Assembly: GCA_944386055.1 (NCBI GenBank)
Contig: CALWZP010000014.1
Coordinates: forward strand, 1 to 62,831
Direction: 5' to 3'
DNA length: 62,831 bases
DNA from: an uncultured Oscillospiraceae bacterium
Lineage (GTDB): Bacteria; Bacillota; Clostridia; Oscillospirales; Oscillospiraceae
The notes under the pieces: generated by a model
What the model was told of the DNA's origin: nothing
What the model saw: only the letters and a program-made list of their open reading frames with translations
Databases searched by the model: none
Shown here: positions 33,982-42,316 of the stretch, piece after piece
Layout of the letters: each line of letters begins with the position of its first letter
Position numbering within the stretch: position 1 is the first letter of the stretch
Program-made: the position numbers and the translations under genes

Positions 33982-34018
33982 TTACCTCTTTTGAGTTATA
34001 TTAACTCAAAAGAGGTAA
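33982..34018. repeat. perfect 17-bp inverted repeat in a divergent promoter region
   Basis: TTACCTCTTTTGAGTTA (33982-33998), TAT, then TAACTCAAAAGAGGTAA (34002-34018). On the minus strand a candidate promoter TTGACG-18-TAATAT for the zinc-ribbon genes lies across it. It is the right size for a dimeric repressor site, and the nearby XRE protein is the obvious candidate. Confidence 0.75.
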
Positions 34019-34078
34019 CACCGTCAAGGGACAATTGTGTACTCTTTCTTTACATAGCGTAGGAAAGAGGGGATTGAC

Positions 34079-34321
34079 ATCACGATCGGTGAGGCGGTAC
34101 GGCAACGGATTCTGGAGCTATGCCGGGAACATGATATCTCGATCAATGCCCTGTGCAACCGCAGCGGCGTTACCCAGTCTACGGTGAACAACATCATCAG
34201 CGGACGCAACAACAGCACAACGGTCGCCACGATCAAAAAGCTCTGCGATGGCCTTGGCATTACGATCGTAGACTTTTTCCATTCAGACCTGTTCCTGCAT
34301 TTGGAGCAGGAGATCAAATAA
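34079..34321 (+). CDS. XRE-family regulator with ATC in place of the start ATG
   Basis: Codons after the start read TIGEAVRQRILELCREHDIS, then a helix-turn-helix with CNRSGVTQSTVNNIISGRNN and the ending TIVDFFHSDLFLHLEQEIK. This is a complete small HTH_3 regulator of about 80 residues. AGAGGGG lies six bases before ATC at 34079, exactly where relatives beginning MTIGEAV would have ATG. No in-frame ATG, GTG or TTG is available upstream before a stop; the only other near-start is ATT two codons earlier. So the gene starts at a rare codon, has lost its start, or carries a one-base sequence error. Confidence 0.7.
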   Translation: MTIGEAVRQRILELCREHDISINALCNRSGVTQSTVNNIISGRNNSTTVATIKKLCDGLGITIVDFFHSDLFLHLEQEIK

Positions 34322-34355
34322 CCCATGGACACAGGGCGTCCATGGGTTATTTGTT
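34321..34355 (+). terminator. terminator of the small XRE gene
   Basis: ACCCATGGAC (34321-34330) and GTCCATGGGT (34338-34347) form a perfect 10-bp stem, followed by TATTTGTT. The stop codon overlaps the first base. Confidence 0.8.
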
Positions 34356-34401
34356 ATAACTTGACAGAAATGCGTGGTATAATTGGATTTCCAAAAATAT
34401 A

Positions 34402-34430
34402 TTGACAGATTTCCAATATCTTCGTATACT
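34402..34430 (+). promoter_or_regulatory. promoter of the SUOX-repeat/importer locus
   Basis: Perfect TTGACA (34402-34407) and TATACT (34425-34430) are 17 bases apart. An ATTGG...CCAAT inverted pair (34383-34387 and 34412-34417) surrounds the -35 and may be an operator. A second extended -10 (TGGTATAAT) lies just upstream, ending at 34381. Confidence 0.7.
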
Positions 34431-34494
34431 CTTTTCAAACCCTGTGATATGTTTCGACTATGACTGCGGTTTTTGTAATGCAAATCGGTGGACG

Positions 34495-34566
34495 AGCCCA
34501 TTTGCCGTGGCAGAGACTGCACCGCTTCGGTGCGCTCTTGCCATGGCGGATGGGCTTCCTTTTTAT
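34495..34566 (+). promoter_or_regulatory. long leader hairpin with T-tail, attenuator-like
   Basis: AGCCCATTTGCC-GTGGCA pairs with TGCCAT-GGCGG-ATGGGCT over 18 positions. An inner GCACCG/CGGTGC hairpin sits at the top, and TTCCTTTTTATTT follows. It stands between the promoter (34402) and the ribosome site of the first gene (34593), so it could stop transcription unless read through. I do not recognise it as a known riboswitch. Confidence 0.6.
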
Positions 34567-34592
34567 TTCGAGGAATGAGGAGGAGCGGAAAG

Positions 34593-37500
34593 ATGAAATG
34601 GCATATCTCCCTGATCCTGGCGGCATCGGCGCTGGTTATGTTGGCGGGCTGTACAGCGCCGGAGGCGGAAATTGACAACACCACCATCGATTTTGCCCAG
34701 TCGGTGTATAAGCACATCACCAACGGAGGGGTTCATGATGATCCCGATCTGCCCTATAATGTGGATGCTATCACCGGAGCGACCCTGACGGTGGAGGGCC
34801 CCGGGGTAGTCACCAGCATCCCTCTTTCTGTGCGGGAGCTGGAGAATCGAAGCGACGGCCTGTTCCGGGGTATCTACGAGGACAGCACTGGCCGCTTTAT
34901 TTACGAGGGAGTGGACCTTTATTATATGCTCCACGAGATGACAAGCGGAGAAAACGGCATTCTTCTCACCGACTCCGCCTACAAGGTGCAGCTGAAGGGC
35001 AGCAGCCGCGCCTTGGCCGCGGAGCTTACCCTGGAAGAGATCACCGCCGCCCATCAGGCGGGCCGGCCCATCCTCATCGCCTATGGTATCGGTACTCCCG
35101 ACGGGGAGACCGCCGCCCCCTTCGTATTTGACGCCAATGCCGAGGGGGAGCATTCTCTGGGCTATATAGAGGCATTGGACAACGAGGACGGCTGCCTACG
35201 CCTGGTGTACGACCTGGAGAATTATGGGTTGGAGAACGACTACGACACCTTCTCCAATGTGGCCTACATCTACTTGTGTGAGGAGAGTGAGCCCGGCTTT
35301 AAGCACACCGACTCCGCAGATCCGGCTTACTCCTCCCCGGAGTACACCGACTACATTGTCACCTTCCGGGGGCAGGCCCTGGGGGCGGAGATCGACCTGA
35401 CTGTGGCGCAGCTGGAGGCTCTGGTCCATACTCTGCCGGACGGCACACTGCCTGAGAGCGGCATCGGCTATCGCAGCGAGTACAGCTTGGCCAATAACGC
35501 TTATTGGTATGTGAATGAGTATGAGGGGCTGGATCTGTACCAGCTGCTGTGCTACCTGGGGATGAATACCGCTGAAGAGATGGGCCGTGCCGCGGCACGC
35601 ACCACTCTGGTCACCTTTAATGCCGCTGATGGGCGGCAGTCCCCTGAATCCTTCTCCGTGGAAGTGCTCTCCTATCCCGACGCCTTCGGCTTCTACGAAA
35701 AGAACGCCGCCGATCAGGGGGACGGAAGCTATGTCCCCTCCAATGCGGACTTGGTGAACACCGGCTATCCGGTGCTGCTGGCCTATGGGGTGAACCGTTA
35801 TCCCTATACTGTGGACCGGGGAGACCCGGGATATCTCTCCGGTCTGGCCAACAGCGGCGGGCCGCTCCGAGTCGTATTCGGCAAAACCCAGTACAACCAT
35901 GCCAACGGCTCCAACCAGGTGCAGTACCTCAGCGAGGTCATCGTGGGGGAGGATCGGCTTTATAATACCCATCTGGAGACTGCCGATCCGGCTTTGGCCG
36001 CTCTGGCGGAGGAGACCCTCACCATCACGGTGAACGGCACGCGGGGGGAGCGGCTCACCGACCTGACCCTGACGGTGGGGGAGGTGGAGCAGCTGATCTA
36101 CGGCGCCGATCCCGCTCCCAGAGACCGGGAGGCTGCCAAGGTCAAGCAGCGCTATGTCCTCTCCGGCGGAGAGAGCGCCATACTGGAGGGGGTGGACCTG
36201 TATCATCTGCTCATGGAGACGGTGGCCATTCCCGGCACGGTGGGTACCGCGACCTTTTCCAATGGAACGGACGATATCACCATTGCCTTGGAGGAACTGT
36301 TCACTGACGGCGCCAATCCAGACGGAGGGCTGTCCGGCCTGCCCGCCATCCTGGCCTTTGCAAAAAACGGTGCACCGCTTACCGGCAGCGCCGACGGGCC
36401 GGGCTATGTGGAGACCATCCCCCTCTCCCCGCTGACAGAAGCGGATCCGGCCTCCTATCATGTGGACAACGCCGGAGGTCCGCTGATGCTGGTGCTTCCC
36501 GGAAGCAACGGGGCGGGTGCCCGCACCTTGGAGGGGGTTACTTCCATTACGGTGGACATTCAGCCCGACCGCTACTCCCACATTGAAAGCGGGGATACCG
36601 CCCTGTCGGAGCGCACTGTGCGCTTTTTCGGCCCCGGTTTGGAGGGGGAGGCGGTGTACACCGTGGCTCAGCTGGAGCGCCGCCAGACCCAGGCGGTGAC
36701 CCTGGATTACAGCATGAGCAGCGGAGACGGCGTCCTCGTTCAAGAGCGGTACCGCGGAGTGCCCCTGCAGGCACTGCTCGCTGAAATCGGCCTGCGCAGC
36801 AACGCGGGGGATGTTACGATTACCTCCGCTGACGGCACCTTGGTGACCGTCCCCCTGGCCCGCCTGCGGGGGAATCAGTTTGAGAACTATGCCGCCCCGG
36901 AGAAGCGGCCTCTGTGCGCCATCCTGGCCTATGGTCAGGGGACGGTGGACGGGGACGCCGCCCAAGGAGTCCCCCTCGCCGTCGGCGCAGGCGGCCCTCT
37001 GAAACTAATCGTTCCCATGGGAGACGAGGGGGATGACAACCGGTCCCTGTGCCTGGATGAGGTGGTATCCGTGGAGGTCTCCGCCAATGAGATCGACACT
37101 TGGGGCCACGCCATAAGCGATGTGTACAGCGAGTTTTTGGACGACGAGATGGTCCTCACCCTGCGCAATGAGGACCACGAGTGGTCCCACGCCTTCACGG
37201 TGGGTCAGCTGGAGTCCCTGGAGGAACTGGTGGTTCGGGCGGATTACGATGTGCTGGAGCTGGGCACCTGCGAGGGCATCGACCTTTGGGAATTTGTCAA
37301 GCTCGTCGCCGGGGACGCTCCTGGCTTGGACAATCCGGTATCCGTCACGGCCTATGCCTCTGACGGGTACAAAAACGACCTGCTCAGCCTGTTCTATCTG
37401 GATGGGTTGGAGCGGGGAGTCCCCAACGCCGATGGAGAACTGCGGCCGCTGATCATCGCCTATGCATTCAATGGCGTGCCCCTGGTGGATAGCGCTGATC

Positions 37501-37667
37501 ACGAGGGCTATACCGGGCTGGCGGGGAACACCGACGGTCCGCTGCGCATCGTGGCAGAGGGGGTCCAGGGCGCCTCGGTGAAATACTTCAACCAACTGGT
37601 AGTCACCTTGCCCGGTTCCGGACCGCTGGAACTTACGGTAGACGAGAGCCTATTTGGTACTGGCTAA
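34593..37667 (+). CDS. very large lipoprotein with five SUOX-like (Oxidored_molyb-like) repeats and an FMN-bind-like motif
   Basis: The 1024-residue product starts with a lipoprotein signal (LVMLAGC, Cys20). Residues about 56-64 read NVDAITGAT, the motif in which ApbE enzymes attach FMN to the last threonine (T64). Five repeats of about 170 to 200 residues follow, each with a GVDLY/GLDLYQLL-type helix, an LIAYG/LLAYGVN strand and a GGPLRVV-type ending (GGPLMLVLPG, GGPLKLIVPM, DGPLRIVAEG). This pattern resembles the molybdopterin-binding sulfite oxidase fold. No cysteine sits at one place in all repeats, so cofactor binding is doubtful. It is the first gene of the importer locus. The start at 34593 has GGAG upstream. 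Confidence 0.7.
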   Translation: MKWHISLILAASALVMLAGCTAPEAEIDNTTIDFAQSVYKHITNGGVHDDPDLPYNVDAITGATLTVEGPGVVTSIPLSVRELENRSDGLFRGIYEDSTGRFIYEGVDLYYMLHEMTSGENGILLTDSAYKVQLKGSSRALAAELTLEEITAAHQAGRPILIAYGIGTPDGETAAPFVFDANAEGEHSLGYIEALDNEDGCLRLVYDLENYGLENDYDTFSNVAYIYLCEESEPGFKHTDSADPAYSSPEYTDYIVTFRGQALGAEIDLTVAQLEALVHTLPDGTLPESGIGYRSEYSLANNAYWYVNEYEGLDLYQLLCYLGMNTAEEMGRAAARTTLVTFNAADGRQSPESFSVEVLSYPDAFGFYEKNAADQGDGSYVPSNADLVNTGYPVLLAYGVNRYPYTVDRGDPGYLSGLANSGGPLRVVFGKTQYNHANGSNQVQYLSEVIVGEDRLYNTHLETADPALAALAEETLTITVNGTRGERLTDLTLTVGEVEQLIYGADPAPRDREAAKVKQRYVLSGGESAILEGVDLYHLLMETVAIPGTVGTATFSNGTDDITIALEELFTDGANPDGGLSGLPAILAFAKNGAPLTGSADGPGYVETIPLSPLTEADPASYHVDNAGGPLMLVLPGSNGAGARTLEGVTSITVDIQPDRYSHIESGDTALSERTVRFFGPGLEGEAVYTVAQLERRQTQAVTLDYSMSSGDGVLVQERYRGVPLQALLAEIGLRSNAGDVTITSADGTLVTVPLARLRGNQFENYAAPEKRPLCAILAYGQGTVDGDAAQGVPLAVGAGGPLKLIVPMGDEGDDNRSLCLDEVVSVEVSANEIDTWGHAISDVYSEFLDDEMVLTLRNEDHEWSHAFTVGQLESLEELVVRADYDVLELGTCEGIDLWEFVKLVAGDAPGLDNPVSVTAYASDGYKNDLLSLFYLDGLERGVPNADGELRPLIIAYAFNGVPLVDSADHEGYTGLAGNTDGPLRIVAEGVQGASVKYFNQLVVTLPGSGPLELTVDESLFGTG

Positions 37668-37688
37668 TTCCCGGAGAAGGAGAGGAAT

Positions 37689-38732
37689 ATGATGAGGAGA
37701 AGGATCCTGTCCCTGCTGCTGGCCGTGGCCCTGTTGCTGCCCGCCTTGGCAGGCTGCTCGGCCCCAGAGAGGACGGCTCAGCCCACCGCCACCGGCCCTG
37801 CCGTCATCGACGGGGCGGGGCGGGTGCTGGCGGTGCCGGAGGACGGCAGTGAGGAGCGCATCGCCTCGGTGTATGCTACGGCGGTGCCGTTTCTGGCGGC
37901 GCTGGGCATTACCGACCAGGTGGCGGCCGTCAACTGCAAGTCGATATTTTGGACCAACGCCGACCCTAATCTGGATGCCGCAGGATCGGTGGGCCGGGGG
38001 GTGGTGGATTTGGAGGCCTTGGCGGCCTGCGGCGCCACTGTGCTGGTCCACCGGGCCAACGACAGCGAGACGGTGGAAGCGGTGGAGCGCCTGGGGATGG
38101 ATGTGGTGTGCATCTCCGCCGAGGATATGGAGGGAATCTATGACACCCTCACTCTGCTGGGAACCTACTTCGACGCGGAAGAACGGGCGGAGGAGGTCAT
38201 CGCCTGGATGAATGAGAAGTTCCGGCGCATCGACGAGATCGTGGCGGAAATTCCAGAGGAGGAGCGGGTTACCGCTCTGGTGATGGGCAGTGAATTGGGC
38301 CGGGTAGCTGGTGGGGATATGCTGCAATCCTGGATGATCCAAAAGGCGGGGGGCATCCCGGTGGCTGCGGAGGTGGAGAACAACGGCAACTGGGTCACAG
38401 TTGGGGTGGAGACCATCTTTCAGTGGGATCCGGAATTCCTGTTCTGTACCAGCTCCGCCGCACTGGACTACACCCTGGAGGATATCCTGGAGGGGGACGC
38501 CTGGGATGCTGCCGCGGCGGTGCAGGAGGGCCATGTGGCGGTGATCCCCGCAAAGATCGACACCTGGGACATGCCGGGCGTCGCCTGTGTGCTGGGTACC
38601 TTTTGGATGCTGCGGCAGATGTACCCCGATCGCTTCTCCCTGGAGGAGCTGGAGGCGGAGGTAGAGGAATACTACACCTTCCTCTTTGGCCGCACCTTTG
38701 CCCCAGACTACCTGGGGTATACTCTGTCATGA
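37689..38732 (+). CDS. ABC transporter substrate-binding lipoprotein (BtuF/FhuD-type)
   Basis: The 347-residue product has a lipoprotein signal (LPALAGC) and the class III binding-protein fold used for cobalamin, siderophores, haem and, in MolA, molybdate or tungstate. Seen are RIASVYATAVPFLAALGITD, DLEALAACGATVLVHRANDS and a long backbone helix ahead of TALVMGSELGRVAGGDMLQS. Its stop overlaps the permease start (ATGA). AAGGAGAGG precedes the ATG. The ligand cannot be told from sequence. Its place beside Mo-pterin-like lipoproteins and upstream of a tungsten-type enzyme favours an oxyanion or cofactor, as inference. Confidence 0.85.
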   Translation: MMRRRILSLLLAVALLLPALAGCSAPERTAQPTATGPAVIDGAGRVLAVPEDGSEERIASVYATAVPFLAALGITDQVAAVNCKSIFWTNADPNLDAAGSVGRGVVDLEALAACGATVLVHRANDSETVEAVERLGMDVVCISAEDMEGIYDTLTLLGTYFDAEERAEEVIAWMNEKFRRIDEIVAEIPEEERVTALVMGSELGRVAGGDMLQSWMIQKAGGIPVAAEVENNGNWVTVGVETIFQWDPEFLFCTSSAALDYTLEDILEGDAWDAAAAVQEGHVAVIPAKIDTWDMPGVACVLGTFWMLRQMYPDRFSLEELEAEVEEYYTFLFGRTFAPDYLGYTLS

Positions 38733-39742
38733 AGGGGCGCCGGGCTGTGCCCATGGGCATCCTGCTGGGATCCCTGCTGTTGGCGGGGGTGGTGCTGGCG
38801 GTGTGTGTGGGCAAGTACCGCGTCACCCCAGCGGAGAGTCTGGAGATTCTGGCACAGCAGCTGCTTGGCCTGCCCTCCGGGTACCCGGAGATGACGGTGA
38901 ATGTGGTCATGGAGCTTCGGATCCCACGCATCCTCGCCAGTGTCCTGGTGGGGGCGGCACTGTCCCTGTCAGGGGCTGCCTATCAAGGGGTGTTCAGCAA
39001 CCCCCTGATCTCCCCCGATTTTCTGGGGGTGTCCAGCGGAGCATGCATCGGCGCTGCCCTGGCCATTCTGCTGGCGCTGCCCTCCGGGTCCATCCAGCTG
39101 TTCGCCTTTGCAGGCGGTGTGGCAGCGGTGGCAATGACGGTGGCCCTGCCCGCCGCCATTGGCAACCGGTCCAACATTATGCTGGTGCTCTCGGGAGTCA
39201 TTGTGGGTTCCGCGATGTCCTCGGTGCTGGGGTTTATCAAATATGTGGCTGACCCGGAGACAGAGCTGGCCGCCATCACCTATTGGACCATGGGCAGCTT
39301 TACCTATGTCACCTTGGGGGATCTGCTGCCTGCCCTGCCCTTCCTGCTGCCCCCGGCAGCGTGCCTGCTCCTGCTGTCCTGGCGGATCAATGTCCTCTCT
39401 CTGGGAGAGGAGGAGGCCCGCGCCCTGGGGGTGAATGTCCGGGCCGTTCGGGGCCTGGTGATCCTGTGCGCCACTCTGCTCACCGCAAGCTCGGTGTGCA
39501 TTTCGGGGACCATCAGCTGGGTGGGTCTGGTCATCCCCCACCTGGGGCGGATGCTGACGGGGCCGGACAATACCCGGCTGTTGCCTGTCTCTGCCCTGCT
39601 GGGGGGGGTGTTCCTTCTGGCAGTGGACACACTTACCCGCACCATCGGCACCTCGGAGATGCCCATCAGCATCCTCACCGGTCTGGTGGGGGCCCCCTTT
39701 TATGCCTGGCTGCTGTGGAGGCAGAGGAGGCGGGGCCTATGA
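38729..39742 (+). CDS. BtuC/FecCD-type ABC transporter permease
   Basis: The 337-residue product has about 10 hydrophobic segments. FecCD signatures are VVMELRIPRILASVLVGAAL and SGAAYQGVFSNPLISPDFLG near 60-100, VLSGVIVGSAMSSVLGFIKY, and SWVGLVIPHLGRMLTGPDN near 265-285, where it contacts the ATPase. The start overlaps the binding-protein stop by four bases and its stop overlaps the ATPase start by four bases, so the three are translationally coupled. Class II importer subunit. Confidence 0.92.
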   Translation: MKGRRAVPMGILLGSLLLAGVVLAVCVGKYRVTPAESLEILAQQLLGLPSGYPEMTVNVVMELRIPRILASVLVGAALSLSGAAYQGVFSNPLISPDFLGVSSGACIGAALAILLALPSGSIQLFAFAGGVAAVAMTVALPAAIGNRSNIMLVLSGVIVGSAMSSVLGFIKYVADPETELAAITYWTMGSFTYVTLGDLLPALPFLLPPAACLLLLSWRINVLSLGEEEARALGVNVRAVRGLVILCATLLTASSVCISGTISWVGLVIPHLGRMLTGPDNTRLLPVSALLGGVFLLAVDTLTRTIGTSEMPISILTGLVGAPFYAWLLWRQRRRGL

Positions 39743-40515
39743 TCTATCGGATTTGTGGACTGTCCTTTTCCTATCCGGGCGGGCCCACGGTGCTGGACGG
39801 GGTTTCCCTGGAGCTGGAGCGGGGGGAGATTCTCTCCGTCCTGGGACCCAACGGCGCTGGAAAGAGCACCCTGCTGGGCTGTATGCTCGGCACCCTCCCC
39901 GCCCCGGCAGGGACGGTGTGGCTGGACGGCCAGGACCTGTCCCGAATGCACCCCCGGGAGATTGCCCGGCTGGTGGGCTATGTCCCCCAGAATCTCAGCC
40001 CCGTATTCGGCTATACCGTGCGGGACTTTGTCCTCATGGGCCGGGCACCCCTCATTCCCACCCTGGGCCGGCCCGGAGCGGCGGACCGGGCGGCGGCAGA
40101 GGAAGCCCTGACACAGATGGGACTCGCTGCACTGGCTGACCGCCCCTGCACCGGAATCAGCGGCGGCGAACGGCAACAGGCATCCATTGCCCGGGCCATC
40201 GTCCGACGGCCCCAGGTGCTGTTGTTTGACGAACCCACCGCACACTTGGACTTCGGAAACCAGCTGCGCACACTGCGCGTGCTGAAGGAGCTCTCCCGCC
40301 AGGGGTATACCGTAGTAGTTACCACCCACAATCCGGACCACGCCATCCTGTTGGGCGGGCGGACAGCGATTCTGGACCGGAATGGCCGCCTCACCGCGGG
40401 GCAAACTGGGGAGCTTCTGCGAGAGGATCTGCTGTGCCGGGTATATCAGACTGACCTGAAGCTTCGCTATGTGGAAGAGTTGGGGCGCGTGGTGTGCCTG
40501 TTCCCCAACCTATGA
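39739..40515 (+). CDS. BtuD/FecE-type ABC transporter ATP-binding protein
   Basis: The 258-residue product has Walker A GPNGAGKST, a Q-loop VGYVPQNLSPVF, the signature ISGGERQQASIARAI (the usual leading Leu is Ile), Walker B VLLFDEPTAHLDF and the H-loop VVTTHNPDH. It fits the ATPases of siderophore, cobalamin and MolC importers. It completes the importer and is followed by three more lipoprotein genes on the same strand. Confidence 0.93.
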   Translation: MIYRICGLSFSYPGGPTVLDGVSLELERGEILSVLGPNGAGKSTLLGCMLGTLPAPAGTVWLDGQDLSRMHPREIARLVGYVPQNLSPVFGYTVRDFVLMGRAPLIPTLGRPGAADRAAAEEALTQMGLAALADRPCTGISGGERQQASIARAIVRRPQVLLFDEPTAHLDFGNQLRTLRVLKELSRQGYTVVVTTHNPDHAILLGGRTAILDRNGRLTAGQTGELLREDLLCRVYQTDLKLRYVEELGRVVCLFPNL

Positions 40516-40583
40516 TCCGTCCTTCCGCGGACCTGTTCCGGCCCGTTGAAAATAGAAGGAATCAAGAAAGGAGTTATGAAGTC

Positions 40584-41570
40584 ATGAAACGAACACTTGC
40601 CCTGCTGCTTACCATGGCCCTGACGCTCTCCCTGGCCGCCTGCGGCGCAGGCGGCGGCTCCGGCGGGACAGAATCTCCGGAGCAGTCCTCCTCCCAGCCC
40701 CCTGAATCCTCCGCACCGGAGATCCGCGAGGTGGTGGCCACTGTCCCCGCTTTCTCCATCCAGGTCAACGGCGTGGAGGTGACCAATGAGACCCTGGCAG
40801 ACTGCGCGGTGTATGAAATTCAGGCCACTTCAGTGAACAGCGCCGGCACCGAATCCACGACCACCTACGCCGGCTTTGCCCTGTCCGATGTGCTGGCGGC
40901 AGCAGGCGTCACCGACTACGCCGCCGTCACCGCAACGGCGGACGACGGCTATGCGGTGGAGGTCTCCGCCGAGGTGGCCGAAGCGCCCACCACGCTGATT
41001 GCCATCTCGGAAAACGGCGAACCGTTCTCCTCCTCTCCCTGGTTTGCTCCCTGCGCCTCCGGTACCACCGGGGACTATCTCAAGGGTGTGGTGGCCATCA
41101 CCCTGGACGGCGCGGCTGCCCAGCTGCCAAGCGGTGGGGAGGCCGGCGGGGAGGCCGGCACCGCTCCCGAGATCCAGGACCGAACGGACAAGGTGGAGTT
41201 TGCCCCGTACAGCTTCCTGGTCAACGGGGCAGAGGTGACCAACGATACCCTGGCGGGACAGCACATTTACAAGATTGACGCCGTCACCACCAACAGTAGC
41301 GGGGAGACCTCTGTCTCCACCTACACCGGCTATCGTCTGTCCGATGTGCTGGCAGCCTGCGGTGTCACCGGATATACCACTGTCACTGCCGTGGCCAGCG
41401 ACGGATATGAGACGGAACTGCCCCTGAATATCGCCGAGAGTGAGTACACGCTGCTGGCCATTGAAAAAGACAAGGAGACTGGGGAGGACGGCACTGTCTG
41501 GGTCGCCCCCTGCCTGGAGGAGGCCTCCAGTTCCTACTGCAAATTGGTCGTGGAGTTGACTGCAGAATAA
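40584..41570 (+). CDS. lipoprotein with two SUOX-like repeats
   Basis: The 328-residue product has a lipobox (LSLAACG) and a Ser/Gly/Pro linker. Two copies of one domain follow (about 55-205 and 235-328), each with VNGVEVTNETLA/VNGAEVTNDTLA, then TYAGFALSDVLAAAGVTDY/TYTGYRLSDVLAACGVTGY, DDGYAVEVS/SDGYETELP and a closing WFAPC/WVAPC. The copies resemble the repeats of the 1024-residue lipoprotein and the Oxidored_molyb fold. The APC cysteine is kept in both copies. AAAGGAG lies 10 bases before the ATG. A role in binding a pterin cofactor or metal outside the cell is only a hypothesis. Confidence 0.7.
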   Translation: MKRTLALLLTMALTLSLAACGAGGGSGGTESPEQSSSQPPESSAPEIREVVATVPAFSIQVNGVEVTNETLADCAVYEIQATSVNSAGTESTTTYAGFALSDVLAAAGVTDYAAVTATADDGYAVEVSAEVAEAPTTLIAISENGEPFSSSPWFAPCASGTTGDYLKGVVAITLDGAAAQLPSGGEAGGEAGTAPEIQDRTDKVEFAPYSFLVNGAEVTNDTLAGQHIYKIDAVTTNSSGETSVSTYTGYRLSDVLAACGVTGYTTVTAVASDGYETELPLNIAESEYTLLAIEKDKETGEDGTVWVAPCLEEASSSYCKLVVELTAE

Positions 41571-41577
41571 TGGCGAA

Positions 41578-41605
41578 GGGGGAGGCAGCTCACGCTGTCT
41601 CCCCC
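41578..41605 (+). other. intercistronic hairpin
   Basis: GGGGGAGGCAG (41578-41588) and CTGTCTCCCCC (41595-41605) form an 11-bp stem (one wobble pair) with a six-base loop, without a T-tract. It may protect the upstream mRNA or reduce read-through into the rhodanese-like gene. Confidence 0.5.
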
Positions 41606-41631
41606 TGAATGTCCGAAAGGAGTGATCCAAA

Positions 41632-42312
41632 TTGCGTCGTGCGCTTCTTCTGCTTTTCTCCATCCTTCTGGCCGCTTTTCTGCTGGCTTCCTGCGGCGTG
41701 GGTGGTTCCAATGCCCTCCCGCCGCCGCAGGAGGATGCCGGCAGCCAGTTCGGCGTGGACATCAACATCAATATGGACACCATTGATGACTATCTGGGCA
41801 GAGAGGATGTAGCATATCGGGATGTACGGATGCTCTTTGACCCCGCGGATTACGGAGCAATCGGCGGAGAGGCTGACCTGTCCCGTACCATCCAGGGATT
41901 CCGGGTGGTACCCTATCCCTATCTGGCGACTTTGGCCGCCCTGCCGGTGTCCGGGGCCTATCAGGGGGACACCCTGTTTACCGTGGAGTGGAACGACGAC
42001 GGTACCATCGCGTCGGTCCGTGAGAACTATCAGGAGTCCATGCTGGTGCTGGAGGATCTGTTTCCCCGGGATAAAGCCATCTTCCTCATGTGCGGCGGAG
42101 GCGGGTATGCCGGCATGATGAAGGCCCTGCTCCTGGAACTGGGGTGGGAAGAGACCCTGCTGTACAACATCGGCGGAAACTGGACCTATACCGGGGAGAA
42201 CAGTGTGGAGCTGATCGTCTACCCGGAGGATGCGGAAGAGGACAATATCTACGCCACCTGGCGGGCTGATTATGCGTATATTGACTTCTCCCTCCTCCAT
42301 CCTGCGGGGTGA
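41632..42312 (+). CDS. rhodanese-like lipoprotein
   Basis: The 226-residue product has a lipobox (LLASCG, Cys21) and a rhodanese-type domain (about 60-185). YRDVRMLFDPADYGAIGGEA matches the entry, and IFLMCGGGGYAG holds a cysteine (C154) in an active-site-like loop followed by a helix and LLYNIGGNW. Rhodaneses carry a persulfide on this cysteine; outside the cell such a domain could move or bind sulfur. It starts at TTG (41632) with AAAGGAG 9 bases upstream. It is between the two-repeat lipoprotein and the FMN-bind lipoprotein and surely belongs to the same locus. Confidence 0.7.
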   Translation: MRRALLLLFSILLAAFLLASCGVGGSNALPPPQEDAGSQFGVDININMDTIDDYLGREDVAYRDVRMLFDPADYGAIGGEADLSRTIQGFRVVPYPYLATLAALPVSGAYQGDTLFTVEWNDDGTIASVRENYQESMLVLEDLFPRDKAIFLMCGGGGYAGMMKALLLELGWEETLLYNIGGNWTYTGENSVELIVYPEDAEEDNIYATWRADYAYIDFSLLHPAG

Positions 42313-42316
42313 CAGC

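Noticed and set aside
34441-34570. Molybdenum or tungsten cofactor riboswitch
   Set aside because: Attractive by context, but the conserved core I recall for that family is not visible; only a long hairpin is supported.
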